DNA from: Tsukamurella sputi
Lineage (GTDB): Bacteria > Actinomycetota > Actinomycetes > Mycobacteriales > Mycobacteriaceae
Reading direction: 5' to 3'
NCBI RefSeq assembly: GCF_007858445.1
Contig: NZ_VIGV01000005.1
Location: 144,835 to 208,834, forward strand
Length of the DNA: 64,000 nt
How positions within the stretch are numbered: the stretch's first letter is position 1; every line of letters starts with the position of its first letter. A program made the translations under genes and the position numbers. Below are positions 1 to 8,292 of the stretch, piece by piece. The notes beneath the pieces were generated by a model that made no database searches, was not told the origin of the DNA, and worked only from the letters and a program-made list of their open reading frames with translations.

Positions 1-453
1 CGCATCATCCGCACCCTGGGCAAGGGCCTCATCGAGATCAGCTCGCCGCAGGGCATGGCCGCCGAGGCCTCGTCGGCCACGATCATCCTGGCCTCGAGCC
101 ACCTGGGCTTCGCACTCTCCACCACTCACGTCGCCACCGGCTCGATCCTCGGCTCCGGCGTCGGCAAGCCCGGTGCCAAGGTGCGCTGGGGCGTCGCCGG
201 CCGCATGGTCGCCGCCTGGGTCATCACCCTCCCCGCCGCCGCGGTCGTGGGCGCGATCATGTGGTTCATCGCCGCCAAGATCCCGACGCTGGCCGGCCCG
301 CTGGTCGCCTTCGTGATCCTCGTCGCGCTGTCCGGCTACATGTACTGGCGCGCGCAGCAGCAGAAGGTCGACTCCAACAACGTCAACGCCGAGTGGGACG
401 ACGAGACCAACGCTCTCGCTCCCGCCGCCGAAGAGAAGATTGCGAAGGTCTAA
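1..453 (+). CDS. pitA: PiT-family inorganic phosphate transporter, C-terminal part
   Basis: Only the last 150 residues are in the window; the reading frame is open from the first base. PiT proteins are low-affinity, cation-coupled phosphate permeases of the cytoplasmic membrane. The visible part carries the second family signature (AAEASSA at visible residues 20-26 and STTHVATGSILG at about 41-52), then two hydrophobic spans (about 65-92 and 97-116) and a charged cytosolic tail. Downstream come a small membrane protein, DUF3349 proteins and menE, the same order as M. tuberculosis Rv0545c-Rv0542c (known synteny), which supports pitA over another permease. The next gene starts 3 bases after the stop, so the two are probably co-transcribed. 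Confidence 0.9.
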   Translation, partial: RIIRTLGKGLIEISSPQGMAAEASSATIILASSHLGFALSTTHVATGSILGSGVGKPGAKVRWGVAGRMVAAWVITLPAAAVVGAIMWFIAAKIPTLAGPLVAFVILVALSGYMYWRAQQQKVDSNNVNAEWDDETNALAPAAEEKIAKV

Positions 454-456
454 GAC

Positions 457-759
457 ATGGAAACCATCTCCCTCGCCCTCAGCGCAGTCTGGAAGGTCCT
501 CCTCGTGGGCCTCATCCTCGGTGCCGGTCTCCCCGCCCTGTTCGCCGTCGGTGTTCGCGGCCTCGCCATCGGCAACGGCCACGAGCAGGAGGACGGCACC
601 GTCCACCAGCCGAACCCGCTCGGCAACGTGCTCGCCGTGATCGCCTTCGTCATCGTCGTCGCCGCGGTGCTCCTCGGCATCGCGATGATCGTCGCGTCCG
701 GCTTCAAGTACGAGCTCACCTTCGAGCACATCTACCCGTGGTTCGAGAAGAAGAAGTAG
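457..759 (+). CDS. small two-span membrane protein (Rv0544c-like)
   Basis: A 100-residue protein with two hydrophobic segments (about residues 10-36 and 55-84) joined by a polar loop rich in Asn, Gly and Glu, and ending in a Lys-rich tail (EKKK). I recognise no enzymatic motif. Its position directly behind pitA and ahead of a DUF3349 gene matches the uncharacterised M. tuberculosis Rv0544c. The 3-base gap to pitA suggests a linked role, for instance as an accessory of phosphate uptake; that is inference from context only. Confidence 0.8.
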   Translation: METISLALSAVWKVLLVGLILGAGLPALFAVGVRGLAIGNGHEQEDGTVHQPNPLGNVLAVIAFVIVVAAVLLGIAMIVASGFKYELTFEHIYPWFEKKK

Positions 760-769
760 GGGCAGGCAC

Positions 770-1081
770 ATGACCACCGAGAACACGCAGGACAGCGTCC
801 TCACCCAGGTCCTCGACTGGCTCCGCGCCGGCTACCCCGAGGGTGTGCCGCCGAAGGACTACTTCCCCCTCCTCGCCCTGCTCAAGAAGCAGCTCACGGA
901 GGACGAGGTGAACTCCGTCATCGGCCGCATCCTCGCGAACCGTCCCGATGAGGTGCACCGCGAGGAGATCGAGGCCGCGATCACCAAGGTCACGCAGTCC
1001 GAGCCGAACGACGAGGACCTGCGTCAGGTCGCCTCGAAGCTCGCAGCGGGCGGGTGGCCGCTCACCGGCTTCGCCGGCTGA
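770..1081 (+). CDS. DUF3349 family protein (first copy)
   Basis: A 103-residue soluble acidic protein. It begins with a variable polar stretch, then the family core LDWLRAGYPEGVPPKDYFPL at about residues 15-34, followed by an amphipathic helix with LTEDEVNSVIGRIL, and ends RQVASKLAAGGWPL. This small helical actinobacterial family (M. tuberculosis Rv0543c) has structures but no assigned function. A second copy follows after 103 bases. GGGGCAGGC lies just upstream of the ATG as a possible ribosome site. It is probably part of the pitA operon. Confidence 0.85.
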   Translation: MTTENTQDSVLTQVLDWLRAGYPEGVPPKDYFPLLALLKKQLTEDEVNSVIGRILANRPDEVHREEIEAAITKVTQSEPNDEDLRQVASKLAAGGWPLTGFAG

Positions 1082-1118
1082 TCTTCACCATCGCAATGCC
1101 GCTCGCCGCGGCGCTGGT

Positions 1119-1153
1119 CGACCCCCTATTCTTGTTCACGGAGTAGGGGGTCG
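1119..1153 (+). terminator. stem-loop between the two DUF3349 genes
   Basis: Perfect 10-bp arms CGACCCCCTA and TAGGGGGTCG enclose a 15-base loop. There is no strong T-run after it, so it may be an intrinsic terminator typical of high-GC actinobacteria, an mRNA 3'-end stabiliser, or an operator for the second gene, which starts 31 bases later. Confidence 0.5.
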
Positions 1154-1184
1154 TCCCTTACCTACATGTGGAGGTGATTCGCGG

Positions 1185-1538
1185 ATGAGTGCAGGCACTG
1201 GGTTCATCGCGAAGATCGTGGACTGGCTGCGCGCCGGCTACCCCGACGGCGTGCCCAGCACGGATTACCAGCCCTTGCTGGCGCTGCTCGACCGTCAGCT
1301 GACCAAGGAAGAGGTCAAGGAGGTCACGCGCGAGCTGATCGACGAGGCGCACCTCTCGCCCGAGGGCGTCGAGCCGATCACCCGCGTGGACGCCGGCGTG
1401 GCCATCAGCGGCCACACGCACGAACTCCCCCTCGAGAAGGACATCGCCCGCGTGCGCGAACGCCTCGAGCGCAAGGGCTGGCCCTTCGACGACGCCCCGC
1501 TCAACCCCGAGGGCTGCCCCAAATCGCACGGCGAGTGA
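1185..1538 (+). CDS. DUF3349 family protein (second copy)
   Basis: A 117-residue paralogue of the gene just upstream. The core VDWLRAGYPDGVPSTDYQPL (about residues 12-31) is nearly identical to the first copy, whereas the middle is longer (an extra segment HLSPEGVEPITRVDAGVAISG) and the end is RERLERKGWPFDD. The ATG was chosen because GGAGG stands about 8 bases upstream and the DUF3349 homology begins a few residues in. Its stop overlaps the menE start (GTGA), so it is translationally coupled to menE. Function is unknown; tandem duplication with divergence is the notable point. Confidence 0.85.
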   Translation: MSAGTGFIAKIVDWLRAGYPDGVPSTDYQPLLALLDRQLTKEEVKEVTRELIDEAHLSPEGVEPITRVDAGVAISGHTHELPLEKDIARVRERLERKGWPFDDAPLNPEGCPKSHGE

Positions 1539-2683
1539 ACCTCGAGATCCTGCCGATCGACACCGTCGAATCGGCGCTCCCGCAGCTCTCCGCGCTGCTG
1601 GACGGCACGGCGCCCGCGTGGCTGCCCGTGCCCGCGCGCGACGCGCGGGAGGCGGCCCGTCTGGCGGAGGCGCTCGCCGCGGGCACCCCGATCGACGAAC
1701 GGGCCGCCCTGGTGGTGGCCACGTCCGGCACCACGGGCACGCCCAAGGGGGCGATGCTCACGCGCGCCAATCTGCAGGCCAGCGCCGCCGGGACCCACGA
1801 GCGGCTCGGCGGGCCCGGCCAGTGGCTGCTGGCGATGCCGCCGCACCACGTCGCCGGGGTGCAGGTGATGTTGCGCTCCCTCGCCGCCGGCCACGCGCCG
1901 GCGCAGCTCGACGTACGGTCCGGCTTCGACCCCGCCGCCCTCGCCGCCGCGCACGCGCGGATGACAGCGGACCGTCGGTACGTCTCCCTGGTCCCGACCC
2001 AGCTGGTGAAGGTCCTCGCCGACCGGGCGGCGACCGAGGCCCTCGCCCGGTTCGACGGGGTGCTCATCGGCGGCGCCGCCTGCCCCGTCCCGGTCCGCGA
2101 GGCCGCGCTCGCCGCCGGCATCCGCATGGTGCGCACGTACGGGATGTCCGAGACCGCGGGAGGCTGCGTCTACGACGGTGCGCCCCTCCCGGGTGTCGAG
2201 GTCCGCCTGGACGGCCCGGAACAGCGGATCGTCCTCGGCGGCCCGACGGTGGCCCTCGGCTACCGGAACCTGCCCGAGCACCCCGCGTTCGCCGAACCCG
2301 GCCGGTTCCGCACCGACGACGCGGGGACGCTCACCGACGGGGTCCTCGCCGTCACCGGCCGGCTCGACGAGGCCATCTCCACCGGCGGCCTGACGGTGCT
2401 CCCCCAGGTCGTGGAGGCCGTTCTCGCGCAGGTTCAGGGTGTGGCCGAGGTCGCCGTCTTCGCGCAGCCCGATGCGCGCCTGGGCCAGCGGGTGGCCGCC
2501 GCGGTGGTTCCGGTCCCGGGCGCGGAGGTCACCGTCGAACTGCTGCGCGCGGCCGTGGAGGCCGAGCTCGACCGGACGGCGGCGCCGCGGGCGCTGTACC
2601 TGGTCGACGAGTTGCCGCGGCGCGGGCCGGGCAAGATCGACCGGCGGGCGCTGGCGGCGCAGGTCACAAATATTCACGACTGA
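1535..2683 (+). CDS. menE: o-succinylbenzoate--CoA ligase (menaquinone synthesis)
   Basis: MenE activates o-succinylbenzoate with ATP and CoA, upstream of MenB in menaquinone synthesis. The 382-residue protein has the ANL-superfamily motifs in order: P-loop SGTTGTPKGA at about 67-76, the region around TYGMSETAGG near 198-207, the adenylate-binding RTDD and TGRLDEAI hinge near 255-275, and the C-terminal lysine motif GPGKIDRR near 365. It lacks the long N-terminus of fatty-acyl ligases, as expected for actinobacterial MenE. The GTG start overlaps the preceding stop by four bases. menA lies 1.9 kb downstream on the same strand. Confidence 0.93.
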   Translation: MNLEILPIDTVESALPQLSALLDGTAPAWLPVPARDAREAARLAEALAAGTPIDERAALVVATSGTTGTPKGAMLTRANLQASAAGTHERLGGPGQWLLAMPPHHVAGVQVMLRSLAAGHAPAQLDVRSGFDPAALAAAHARMTADRRYVSLVPTQLVKVLADRAATEALARFDGVLIGGAACPVPVREAALAAGIRMVRTYGMSETAGGCVYDGAPLPGVEVRLDGPEQRIVLGGPTVALGYRNLPEHPAFAEPGRFRTDDAGTLTDGVLAVTGRLDEAISTGGLTVLPQVVEAVLAQVQGVAEVAVFAQPDARLGQRVAAAVVPVPGAEVTVELLRAAVEAELDRTAAPRALYLVDELPRRGPGKIDRRALAAQVTNIHD

Positions 2684-2692
2684 AGGAATCTC

Positions 2693-2725
2693 CGGTAAGG
2701 TTACCGCCGAGTAAGATAGCTCGGC
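2693..2725 (+). promoter_or_regulatory. two adjacent inverted repeats ahead of the acyl-CoA dehydrogenase
   Basis: CGGTAA-GG-TTACCG (2693-2706) is followed at once by GCCGAG-N8-CTCGGC (2706-2725). A -10-like TAAGAT sits inside the second repeat. The pair ends 24 bases before the GTG start and is a good candidate operator/promoter for the fatty-acid oxidation gene; the first arm set resembles TetR-type operators in form. The regulator is not identifiable here. Confidence 0.45.
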
Positions 2726-2749
2726 AGGCACAGCCCGGATCGGAGAACC

Positions 2750-4543
2750 GTGAAGCAGAACATCGCAGCGCAGACCCCGCTGCTCAACCCCCGCGACGTC
2801 GACTTCCTGCTCTACGAGTGGCTGAACGCCGAGGAGCTCACCAAGCGCGACGCCTTCGCCGACCACTCGAAGGAGACCTTCGACGCCGCGCTCGACCTGG
2901 CGGCCGACATCGCGGTGCAGAAGCTGTCGAACCACTACAAGGACGCCGACGCCAACGAGCCGACGATCCAGCCCGACGGCACCGCGAAGACGCTGCCCGA
3001 GACCAAGGCCGGGCTCGACGCGATCAACGAGGCGGGATTCACCTTCGCCGAGCTGCCCGCCGACGAGGGCGGCATCGGCCTGCCGTCGCTGATCAGCAAG
3101 GCCGCGTTTGCGTGGATGCAGGCCGCGAACGTCGCGACCACCGTCTACTCGGGGCTGACGCTCGGCAACGGCAACGTGATCCGCTCCTTCGGCACCGATG
3201 AGCAGAAGCGCCTGTACCTGGAGCCGATGATCGAGGGCCGCTTCACGGGCACCATGTGCCTCTCGGAGCCCGACGCCGGCTCCGCGCTCGCCGATATCAG
3301 CGCCAAGGCCGAGCCCCGCGAGGACGGCAGCTACGCCATCACCGGCACCAAGATGTGGATCACCGGCGGTGACCACGAGATGACCGAGAACATCGTGCAC
3401 CTGGTGCTCGCGAAGGTGCCGGGCGCACCGGACGGCGTCAAGGGCATCTCGCTGTTCATCGTGCCGAAGCACCTGGTGAACGACGATCAGTCGGTCGGCG
3501 AACGCAACGCCGTGAACCTGGTGAGCCTGAACCACAAGATGGGCAACAAGGGCACCACCAACTGTCTGCTGTCGCTGGAGAACGCCACCGGCTACCTGGT
3601 GGGCGCGGAGAACCGCGGCCTCGTGCAGATGTTCCAAATGATGAACGAGGCGCGCGTGGCCGTGGGCCTGGCGTCGTCGGCGATTGGCTACACCGGCTAT
3701 CTGCAGTCGCTCGAGTACGCCAAGACCCGCGTGCAGGGCCGGCCGGTGACCGCTCCGACGGGGCCGCAGGTCCCGATCATCGAGCATCCCGACGTGCGGC
3801 GGATGCTGTTGGCGCAGAAGAGCTACGTCGAGGGCGGGCTCGCGCTCGCGCTGTTCGGTGCGCGCCTCGTCGACGACGCGCACACCGCGCCCACCGAGGA
3901 GGAGCGCACCGCCGCCGGGCAGCTGCTCGACTTCCTCACGCCGATCATCAAGAGCTGGCCGAGCGAGTGGGCCACCCGCGCCAACGACCTCGCCATCCAG
4001 ATCCACGGAGGCTACGGCTACACGCGGGACTACAACGTCGAGCAGCTGTACCGGGACAACCGGCTCAACGCGATCCACGAGGGCGCCAAGGCGATCCACG
4101 GCCTGGACCTGCTCGGGCGCAAGGTTCCGCAGCACGGCGGGGCCGCGTTCGGCGCGCTGCTGGGCCGCATCGAGGCGACGGCGGCGCGGGCCGAGAAGCA
4201 CGAGGAGCTGGCGCCGCACGCGGTCGCGCTCCGGGCTGCGTCGCAGCGAGCCGTCGAGGTCACGATGGCGCTCGGCGGCACCGGGGATCCGGCGCTCTCG
4301 CTCGCGAACGCTACCTCCTACCTCGACGGCCTCGGCCACGTCGTGGTGGCGTGGCTGTGGCTCGACCAGGCGCTGGCGACGTACGGCGAGGACGGCACCG
4401 CGAAGTCCGAGGCCTTCTACCGCGGCAAGCGGGCGGCCACGCAGTACTTCTTCGTGTACGAGCTTCCGAAGGCGCACACCGAGTTCGACCTGCTGGCGAA
4501 GCTCGACCGCACCACGCTCGACCTGGACACCTCCGTCCTGTAG
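2750..4543 (+). CDS. acyl-CoA dehydrogenase, long form with C-terminal extension
   Basis: FAD enzyme catalysing alpha,beta-dehydrogenation of acyl-CoA, the first step of beta-oxidation. At 597 residues it is longer than the classical 380-400 and carries the extra C-terminal helical domain seen in FadE5/DmdC-type enzymes. Visible landmarks are the middle-domain CLSEPDAGSAL near 166-176, the substrate and FAD-loop segment GTKMWITGGDHEM near 200-212, and the C-terminal-domain IHGGYGYTRDYNVEQLYRDN near 420-440 followed by IHEG. A GTG start with GGAG four bases upstream is used. It sits between menE and menA but is preceded by its own palindromic region, so it is probably regulated separately. Substrate length cannot be read from the sequence. 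Confidence 0.88.
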   Translation: MKQNIAAQTPLLNPRDVDFLLYEWLNAEELTKRDAFADHSKETFDAALDLAADIAVQKLSNHYKDADANEPTIQPDGTAKTLPETKAGLDAINEAGFTFAELPADEGGIGLPSLISKAAFAWMQAANVATTVYSGLTLGNGNVIRSFGTDEQKRLYLEPMIEGRFTGTMCLSEPDAGSALADISAKAEPREDGSYAITGTKMWITGGDHEMTENIVHLVLAKVPGAPDGVKGISLFIVPKHLVNDDQSVGERNAVNLVSLNHKMGNKGTTNCLLSLENATGYLVGAENRGLVQMFQMMNEARVAVGLASSAIGYTGYLQSLEYAKTRVQGRPVTAPTGPQVPIIEHPDVRRMLLAQKSYVEGGLALALFGARLVDDAHTAPTEEERTAAGQLLDFLTPIIKSWPSEWATRANDLAIQIHGGYGYTRDYNVEQLYRDNRLNAIHEGAKAIHGLDLLGRKVPQHGGAAFGALLGRIEATAARAEKHEELAPHAVALRAASQRAVEVTMALGGTGDPALSLANATSYLDGLGHVVVAWLWLDQALATYGEDGTAKSEAFYRGKRAATQYFFVYELPKAHTEFDLLAKLDRTTLDLDTSVL

Positions 4544-4551
4544 CGACTGCA

Positions 4552-4557
4552 TAGGCT
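4552..4557 (+). promoter_or_regulatory. -10 box of menA (leaderless type)
   Basis: TAGGCT ends six bases before the menA ATG, so transcription should start at or within a base or two of the start codon. No Shine-Dalgarno sequence is present. Confidence 0.5.
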
Positions 4558-4563
4558 GGGTGC

Positions 4564-5439
4564 ATGGCAACCGCAGCGCAGTGGCTCGAAGGGGCCCGCC
4601 CCCGCACGCTCCCGAACGCGATCGCTCCGGTGATCGCGGGGACGGGGGCGGCGGGCTTCCTGGGCGAGGCGGTCTGGTGGAAGGCGCTGCTGGCGCTCGT
4701 CGTCTCGCTGTCGCTGATCATCGGCGTGAACTTCGCGAACGACTACTCCGACGGTATCCGCGGCACCGACGACGATCGGGTGGGCCCGCTACGGCTCGTC
4801 GGGTCGGGGCTGGCCTCGCCCGCGGCGGTCAAGCGCGCCGCGTTCGCGTGCTTCGGGGTGGGCGGCATCGCGGGTATCGCGCTGTCGCTCACCTCCGCGC
4901 CCTGGCTGATCCTCGTGGGTCTGGCGTGCGTCGCCGGCGCGTGGTTCTACACCGGCGGCTCGAAGCCCTACGGGTACCTCGGCTTCGGCGAGATCGCGGT
5001 CTTCGTCTTCTTCGGGCTCGTGGCGGTGCTCGGCACCGAATTCGTGCAGGCCGGGCGCGTGGACGCGGCCGGCGCTCTCGCGGCGTGCGCGGTGGGCTCG
5101 TACAGCTCCGCGGTCCTCGTCGCCAACAACCTGCGCGACATCCCCACGGACCGCGAGTCCGGCAAGATCACCCTCGCCGTCCGGCTCGGCGACTCCCGTA
5201 CCCGCGTCCTGTTCGCGGTGCTGGTCGGCGTCCCGACGGTGCTGGGCCTGGCCATGGCGGCCGTCGCCACGCCGTGGGCGCTGCTCACCCTGGCGTCGCT
5301 GCCGCTCGCCGTGCGCGCCGCCCTCCCCGTGGTCCGCGGCGGCCAGGGCCGCGAGCTCATCCCCGGCATCGCCCAGACCGGCCTTGCCATGCTCGTCTGG
5401 TCCGTCGGCGCGGCGATCGGCCTGTTCCTCGGGGCTTGA
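4564..5439 (+). CDS. menA: 1,4-dihydroxy-2-naphthoate polyprenyltransferase
   Basis: MenA attaches the polyprenyl chain to 1,4-dihydroxy-2-naphthoate in the cytoplasmic membrane, giving demethylmenaquinone. The 291-residue UbiA-fold protein has about eight or nine hydrophobic spans and both Asp-rich prenyl-diphosphate motifs: [14 protein letters not shown] at about 59-72 and [14 protein letters not shown] near 187-200. The N-terminal [17 protein letters not shown] is typical of MenA. The start is backed by a -10 box six bases upstream. With menE upstream this is the menaquinone part of the window; other men genes are outside it. Confidence 0.95.
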   Translation: MATAAQWLEGARPRTLPNAIAPVIAGTGAAGFLGEAVWWKALLALVVSLSLIIGVNFANDYSDGIRGTDDDRVGPLRLVGSGLASPAAVKRAAFACFGVGGIAGIALSLTSAPWLILVGLACVAGAWFYTGGSKPYGYLGFGEIAVFVFFGLVAVLGTEFVQAGRVDAAGALAACAVGSYSSAVLVANNLRDIPTDRESGKITLAVRLGDSRTRVLFAVLVGVPTVLGLAMAAVATPWALLTLASLPLAVRAALPVVRGGQGRELIPGIAQTGLAMLVWSVGAAIGLFLGA

Positions 5440-5464
5440 TGCAATTCCCGCCGGCGGGCGGTGC

Positions 5465-6571
5465 CTACTCCCGCCAGGAACCGTCCGCGAGGAAGTGCTC
5501 GACGGTGAGCGTGGGCGGGATGAGGTCGAAGCCCCTGGACTCGACCCAGGCGTCGTCGAAGTAGGTGTCGAGGTAGCGGTCACCGTCGTCGGCCAGGAGG
5601 GTGACGACGCTGCCAGACGCGCCGGCCCGCACCATCTCGGCGATCACGCCGAAGGCTCCCCACAGGTTCGTCCCCGTGGAACCGCCGACGCGCCGGCCGA
5701 GGAGCGCGGAGGCGATACGCGCGGCGGCGATCGACCCGGCGTCGGGCACGCCCACCATGCGGTCGACGATCTCGGGGATGAAGGAGGGCTCCACGCGCGG
5801 GCGGCCGATGCCCTCGATCCGCGACGACTGCCCCGTCTCCAGCGAGCAGTCACCCGCCTCGAAGCCGGGGAGGAAGCTGGAGTTCTCGGGGTCCACGACG
5901 CACAGCCGCGTCGCGTGCCGGCGGTACCGGATGTAGCGCCCGATCGTCGCCGAGGTGCCGCCCGTGCCCGCGCCGACCACGATCCACGCCGGCTCCGGGT
6001 GCTCCTCGAGCGAGAGCTGCGAGAAGATCGACTCGGCGATGTTGTTGTTGCCGCGCCAGTCCGTGGCCCGCTCGGCGTGGGTGAACTGATCCATGTAGTG
6101 GCCGCCGCGTTCGCGGGCCAGGCGGGCCGCCTCGGTGTACACCTCGTCGGCGCGATCCACGAAGTGGCAGGTACCGCCCTCGCGCTCGATGAGCGCGACC
6201 TTGGCGGGCGAGGTGGTCTTCGTCATCACGGCCACGAAGGGCAGGCCCAGCAGCTTGGCGAAGTAGGCCTCGGAGACGGCCGTCGAGCCCGACGAGGCCT
6301 CGATCACGGTGGTGCCCTCGCGCACCCAGCCGTTGCACAGCGCGTAGAGGAACAGGGACCGGGCCAGACGGTGCTTCAAGCTGCCCGTGATGTGCGTGGT
6401 CTCGTCCTTGAGGTACAGGTCGATGCCGCGGCCGTCCGCGCCCCGCGCCCACTCCCCCAGCGGGAAGCGCAGCAGATGCGTGTCCGCGCTGCGGCGCGCG
6501 TCGGCCTCGATCAGCCGGACGGCGTTGTCCACCCACGACCGGTCGGCGGACCGGTCGCAGACGACGGTCAT
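5465..6571 (-). CDS. cds1: PLP-dependent cysteine synthase-fold protein, Cds1-like (L-cysteine desulfhydrase)
   Basis: A 368-residue fold-type II PLP protein. The lysine of TGSLKHRLA (about residues 62-70) is the expected Schiff-base residue, followed by the Asn/Ser loop [12 protein letters not shown] near 90-101 and the glycine-rich phosphate loop [14 protein letters not shown] near 200-213. It resembles M. tuberculosis Rv3684 (Cds1), reported to degrade L-cysteine to pyruvate, ammonia and H2S, more than biosynthetic CysK/CysM; the late motif [10 protein letters not shown] is typical of that branch. Its ATG overlaps the stop of the upstream DUF4229 gene by four bases, so the two form an operon. 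Substrate assignment is by family resemblance only. Confidence 0.8.
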   Translation of the reverse strand: MTVVCDRSADRSWVDNAVRLIEADARRSADTHLLRFPLGEWARGADGRGIDLYLKDETTHITGSLKHRLARSLFLYALCNGWVREGTTVIEASSGSTAVSEAYFAKLLGLPFVAVMTKTTSPAKVALIEREGGTCHFVDRADEVYTEAARLARERGGHYMDQFTHAERATDWRGNNNIAESIFSQLSLEEHPEPAWIVVGAGTGGTSATIGRYIRYRRHATRLCVVDPENSSFLPGFEAGDCSLETGQSSRIEGIGRPRVEPSFIPEIVDRMVGVPDAGSIAAARIASALLGRRVGGSTGTNLWGAFGVIAEMVRAGASGSVVTLLADDGDRYLDTYFDDAWVESRGFDLIPPTLTVEHFLADGSWRE

Positions 6572-6867
6572 TCGTCCACGCCCTGCAGACGGCGACGGAA
6601 CTCGTTGCGCTTCTCCTTGCGCGCCTCGTCGATCACCGCGGCGCTCTCGTTGACCCGCGTGCGCAGCTTCTTGCCGAGCACCATCGACAGCGGCAGCGAG
6701 ACCACGAGCGCGAACAGGAACACCGGAACGGGCGGCACCTCGTCGAGGAACAGCATCCCGATCCCGTAGAGCACTCCGAAGACCACGACGACGAGCCCCA
6801 GGCGGAACGCCGTATACAAAACAAGATCGCGCGCGAGGGTCCGCTTCGCCGTACTCGTATCGGTCAT
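6568..6867 (-). CDS. DUF4229 small membrane protein
   Basis: A 99-residue protein with two closely spaced transmembrane spans (about 17-41 and 46-64) and a basic, coiled C-terminal tail ([18 protein letters not shown]). DUF4229 is an uncharacterised actinobacterial family. The start was chosen because TAGGCT stands exactly seven bases before this ATG, the spacing of leaderless promoters in this window. It is translationally coupled to the Cds1-like gene downstream. Confidence 0.8.
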   Translation of the reverse strand: MTDTSTAKRTLARDLVLYTAFRLGLVVVVFGVLYGIGMLFLDEVPPVPVFLFALVVSLPLSMVLGKKLRTRVNESAAVIDEARKEKRNEFRRRLQGVDE

Positions 6868-6874
6868 GACCTCG

Positions 6875-6880
6875 AGCCTA
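6875..6880 (-). promoter_or_regulatory. -10 box of the DUF4229-cds1 operon
   Basis: TAGGCT on the minus strand lies seven bases before the ATG. It fits a leaderless transcript. Confidence 0.45.
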
Positions 6881-6953
6881 CTCCTCGTCCGAAATCCGAC
6901 TTTACCAATTCTTGGCACATGGATAGAGGTTCGAGTACTCGGGCAAATCGCTG

Positions 6954-6959
6954 CATACT
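6954..6959 (+). promoter_or_regulatory. -10 box of the bldC-like gene
   Basis: CATACT ends seven bases before the ATG, and a weak -35-like TTCGAG is 18 bases further upstream. Transcription probably begins at the start codon. Confidence 0.5.
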
Positions 6960-6966
6960 GGGCATC

Positions 6967-7206
6967 ATGACGACCGCACACCCGAACCTCGCCCAGCGCG
7001 CAGCGGACCCGCGGGCCGCTGCGCCCCGTCAGCCCGAGCGCCTCATGACCCCAGGCCAGGTGGCTGCGCTGTTCAACGTCAACCCCAAAACGGTCACCCG
7101 ATGGGCCGGAGCGGGCCTCCTCGGCTCCGTCCGGACGCCCGGTGGGCACCGTCGCTTCCGCGCCTCCGAGGTCTTTGCTCTGTTGAACCAGAACACGACG
7201 GCCTAG
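6967..7206 (+). CDS. bldC: BldC-like MerR-type small DNA-binding protein
   Basis: A 79-residue protein whose last 50 residues form one MerR-type winged helix: LMTPGQVAALFNVNPKTVTRWAGAGLLGSVRTPGGHRRFRASEV. This is almost the BldC sequence, which in Streptomyces binds direct repeats cooperatively as a single-domain regulator of development. Here a 27-residue polar N-terminal extension precedes the domain. I chose the ATG with a -10 box seven bases upstream rather than an in-frame ATG 48 bases earlier. It is monocistronic, closed by a strong hairpin, and divergent from DUF4229. Its targets are unknown in non-sporulating relatives. Confidence 0.88.
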   Translation: MTTAHPNLAQRAADPRAAAPRQPERLMTPGQVAALFNVNPKTVTRWAGAGLLGSVRTPGGHRRFRASEVFALLNQNTTA

Positions 7207-7221
7207 CCCCCGGACGAAACC

Positions 7222-7260
7222 AGGGCGCCGCCCCACCGAGATCCTCGGGGGCGGCGCCCT
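7222..7260. terminator. bidirectional terminator hairpin
   Basis: Perfect 13-bp arms AGGGCGCCGCCCC / GGGGCGGCGCCCT with a 13-base loop lie between the convergent bldC-like and ccsB genes. It can serve both strands; the T-run is weak, as is usual in this GC range. Confidence 0.8.
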
Positions 7261-7299
7261 TCTCGTACGCGGCCGCGCTGCGCGGACCGCCCGCGCGAC

Positions 7300-8292
7300 T
7301 CAGCCGGCGTAGGAGTGCAGGCCGCTCACCACGTAGTTGATGAAGAACAGGTTGAAGACCATCGTGGCGAAGCCCAGCAGGTTCAGATAGGGCGCGGCCT
7401 TGCGCCAGACGGCCGTCGCCCGCGCGTGCAGGTACGCCGCGTAGATCACCCAGGAGACGAACGACACCGTCTCCTTCGGGTCCCAGCCCCAGGGCCGGCC
7501 CCACGCGGCCTCCGCCCAGATCGCACCGCAGATGACGCCCGCACTGAACAGCGGGAAGGCGACGATCACGGTGCCGTAGGCGACGCGGTCGAGCACCTGC
7601 GCGGACGGCAGGGCCTCGACGAGCCGGCCGAAGGGGCCCGACGGCGCCTCGACGGTCCCGTCCGGCAGCTCGTACTTGCGCTTGAGCAGGTACAGCAGGC
7701 TGGCGACACCGGAGACCAGGAAGATGCCCGAGCCCACGGAGACGATCGAGACGTGGATCGCGAGCCAGTAGGACTTCAGCGCCGGCACCACGGGACCGGC
7801 GGTCGTGTACAGCACGCTCTCGGCGACGAACATCAGCATCAGCACCGGGACCAGCACGAAGACGAGGATCGGCCGGGTCTCGGACTTGCGCAGCATCACG
7901 ACCGCGGCGAGCACCGCGCCCGCGCAGGTGATGGTGACGAACTCGTACATGTTGCCCCAGGGCATGCGCCCGGTGGCGATGCCGCGGGAGACGATCGACG
8001 CGACGTGCAGCAGCAGGCCGGCGATCACCACGGCGTAGCCCATCCGCCCGATGCGCTCGGAACGCGAGACCCGCGGACCGTCGTCGACGACGATGCCGGG
8101 CGCCGACTCGGTGGCGATGGGCGCACCGCCGGCGGCGACGAGCTCACGCTTGCGGTCGCGCGCCGTCGTCGCGCTCACCCGCGTGGTGGCGAGCTCCACC
8201 ACCAGCAGGATCAGCGCGACGGCGTAGATCGCGGTGGCGCTGAGGAACATCGTCTCGGCGTACCCGGCGAGGGTCGTGTTGGTGGTTTCCAT
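7300..8292 (-). CDS. ccsB: cytochrome c biogenesis protein CcsB/ResC
   Basis: System II cytochrome c maturation: CcsB with ResB moves haem across the cytoplasmic membrane and ligates it to apocytochrome c. The 330-residue protein has about eight transmembrane spans and the tryptophan-rich haem-handling WWD-type segment WGRPWGWDPKETVSFVSW at about 270-287, with periplasmic His residues. It ends the operon, overlaps the resB stop by one base, and faces a strong terminator. The order tlpA-ccdA-resB-ccsB matches Rv0526-Rv0529 of M. tuberculosis. Confidence 0.95.
   Translation of the reverse strand: METTNTTLAGYAETMFLSATAIYAVALILLVVELATTRVSATTARDRKRELVAAGGAPIATESAPGIVVDDGPRVSRSERIGRMGYAVVIAGLLLHVASIVSRGIATGRMPWGNMYEFVTITCAGAVLAAVVMLRKSETRPILVFVLVPVLMLMFVAESVLYTTAGPVVPALKSYWLAIHVSIVSVGSGIFLVSGVASLLYLLKRKYELPDGTVEAPSGPFGRLVEALPSAQVLDRVAYGTVIVAFPLFSAGVICGAIWAEAAWGRPWGWDPKETVSFVSWVIYAAYLHARATAVWRKAAPYLNLLGFATMVFNLFFINYVVSGLHSYAG

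Noticed and set aside
1295-4570. A 1,091-codon open frame on the minus strand
   Set aside because: It is antisense to menE and the acyl-CoA dehydrogenase, both well supported on the plus strand; the translation is Arg/Gly/Val-rich without motifs.
6890-6902. Third copy of the GAAACCCGACTTT repeat
   Set aside because: GAAATCCGACTTT upstream of the DUF4229 gene matches only the core, has no hairpin partner and no DUF559 gene beside it; chance is likely.
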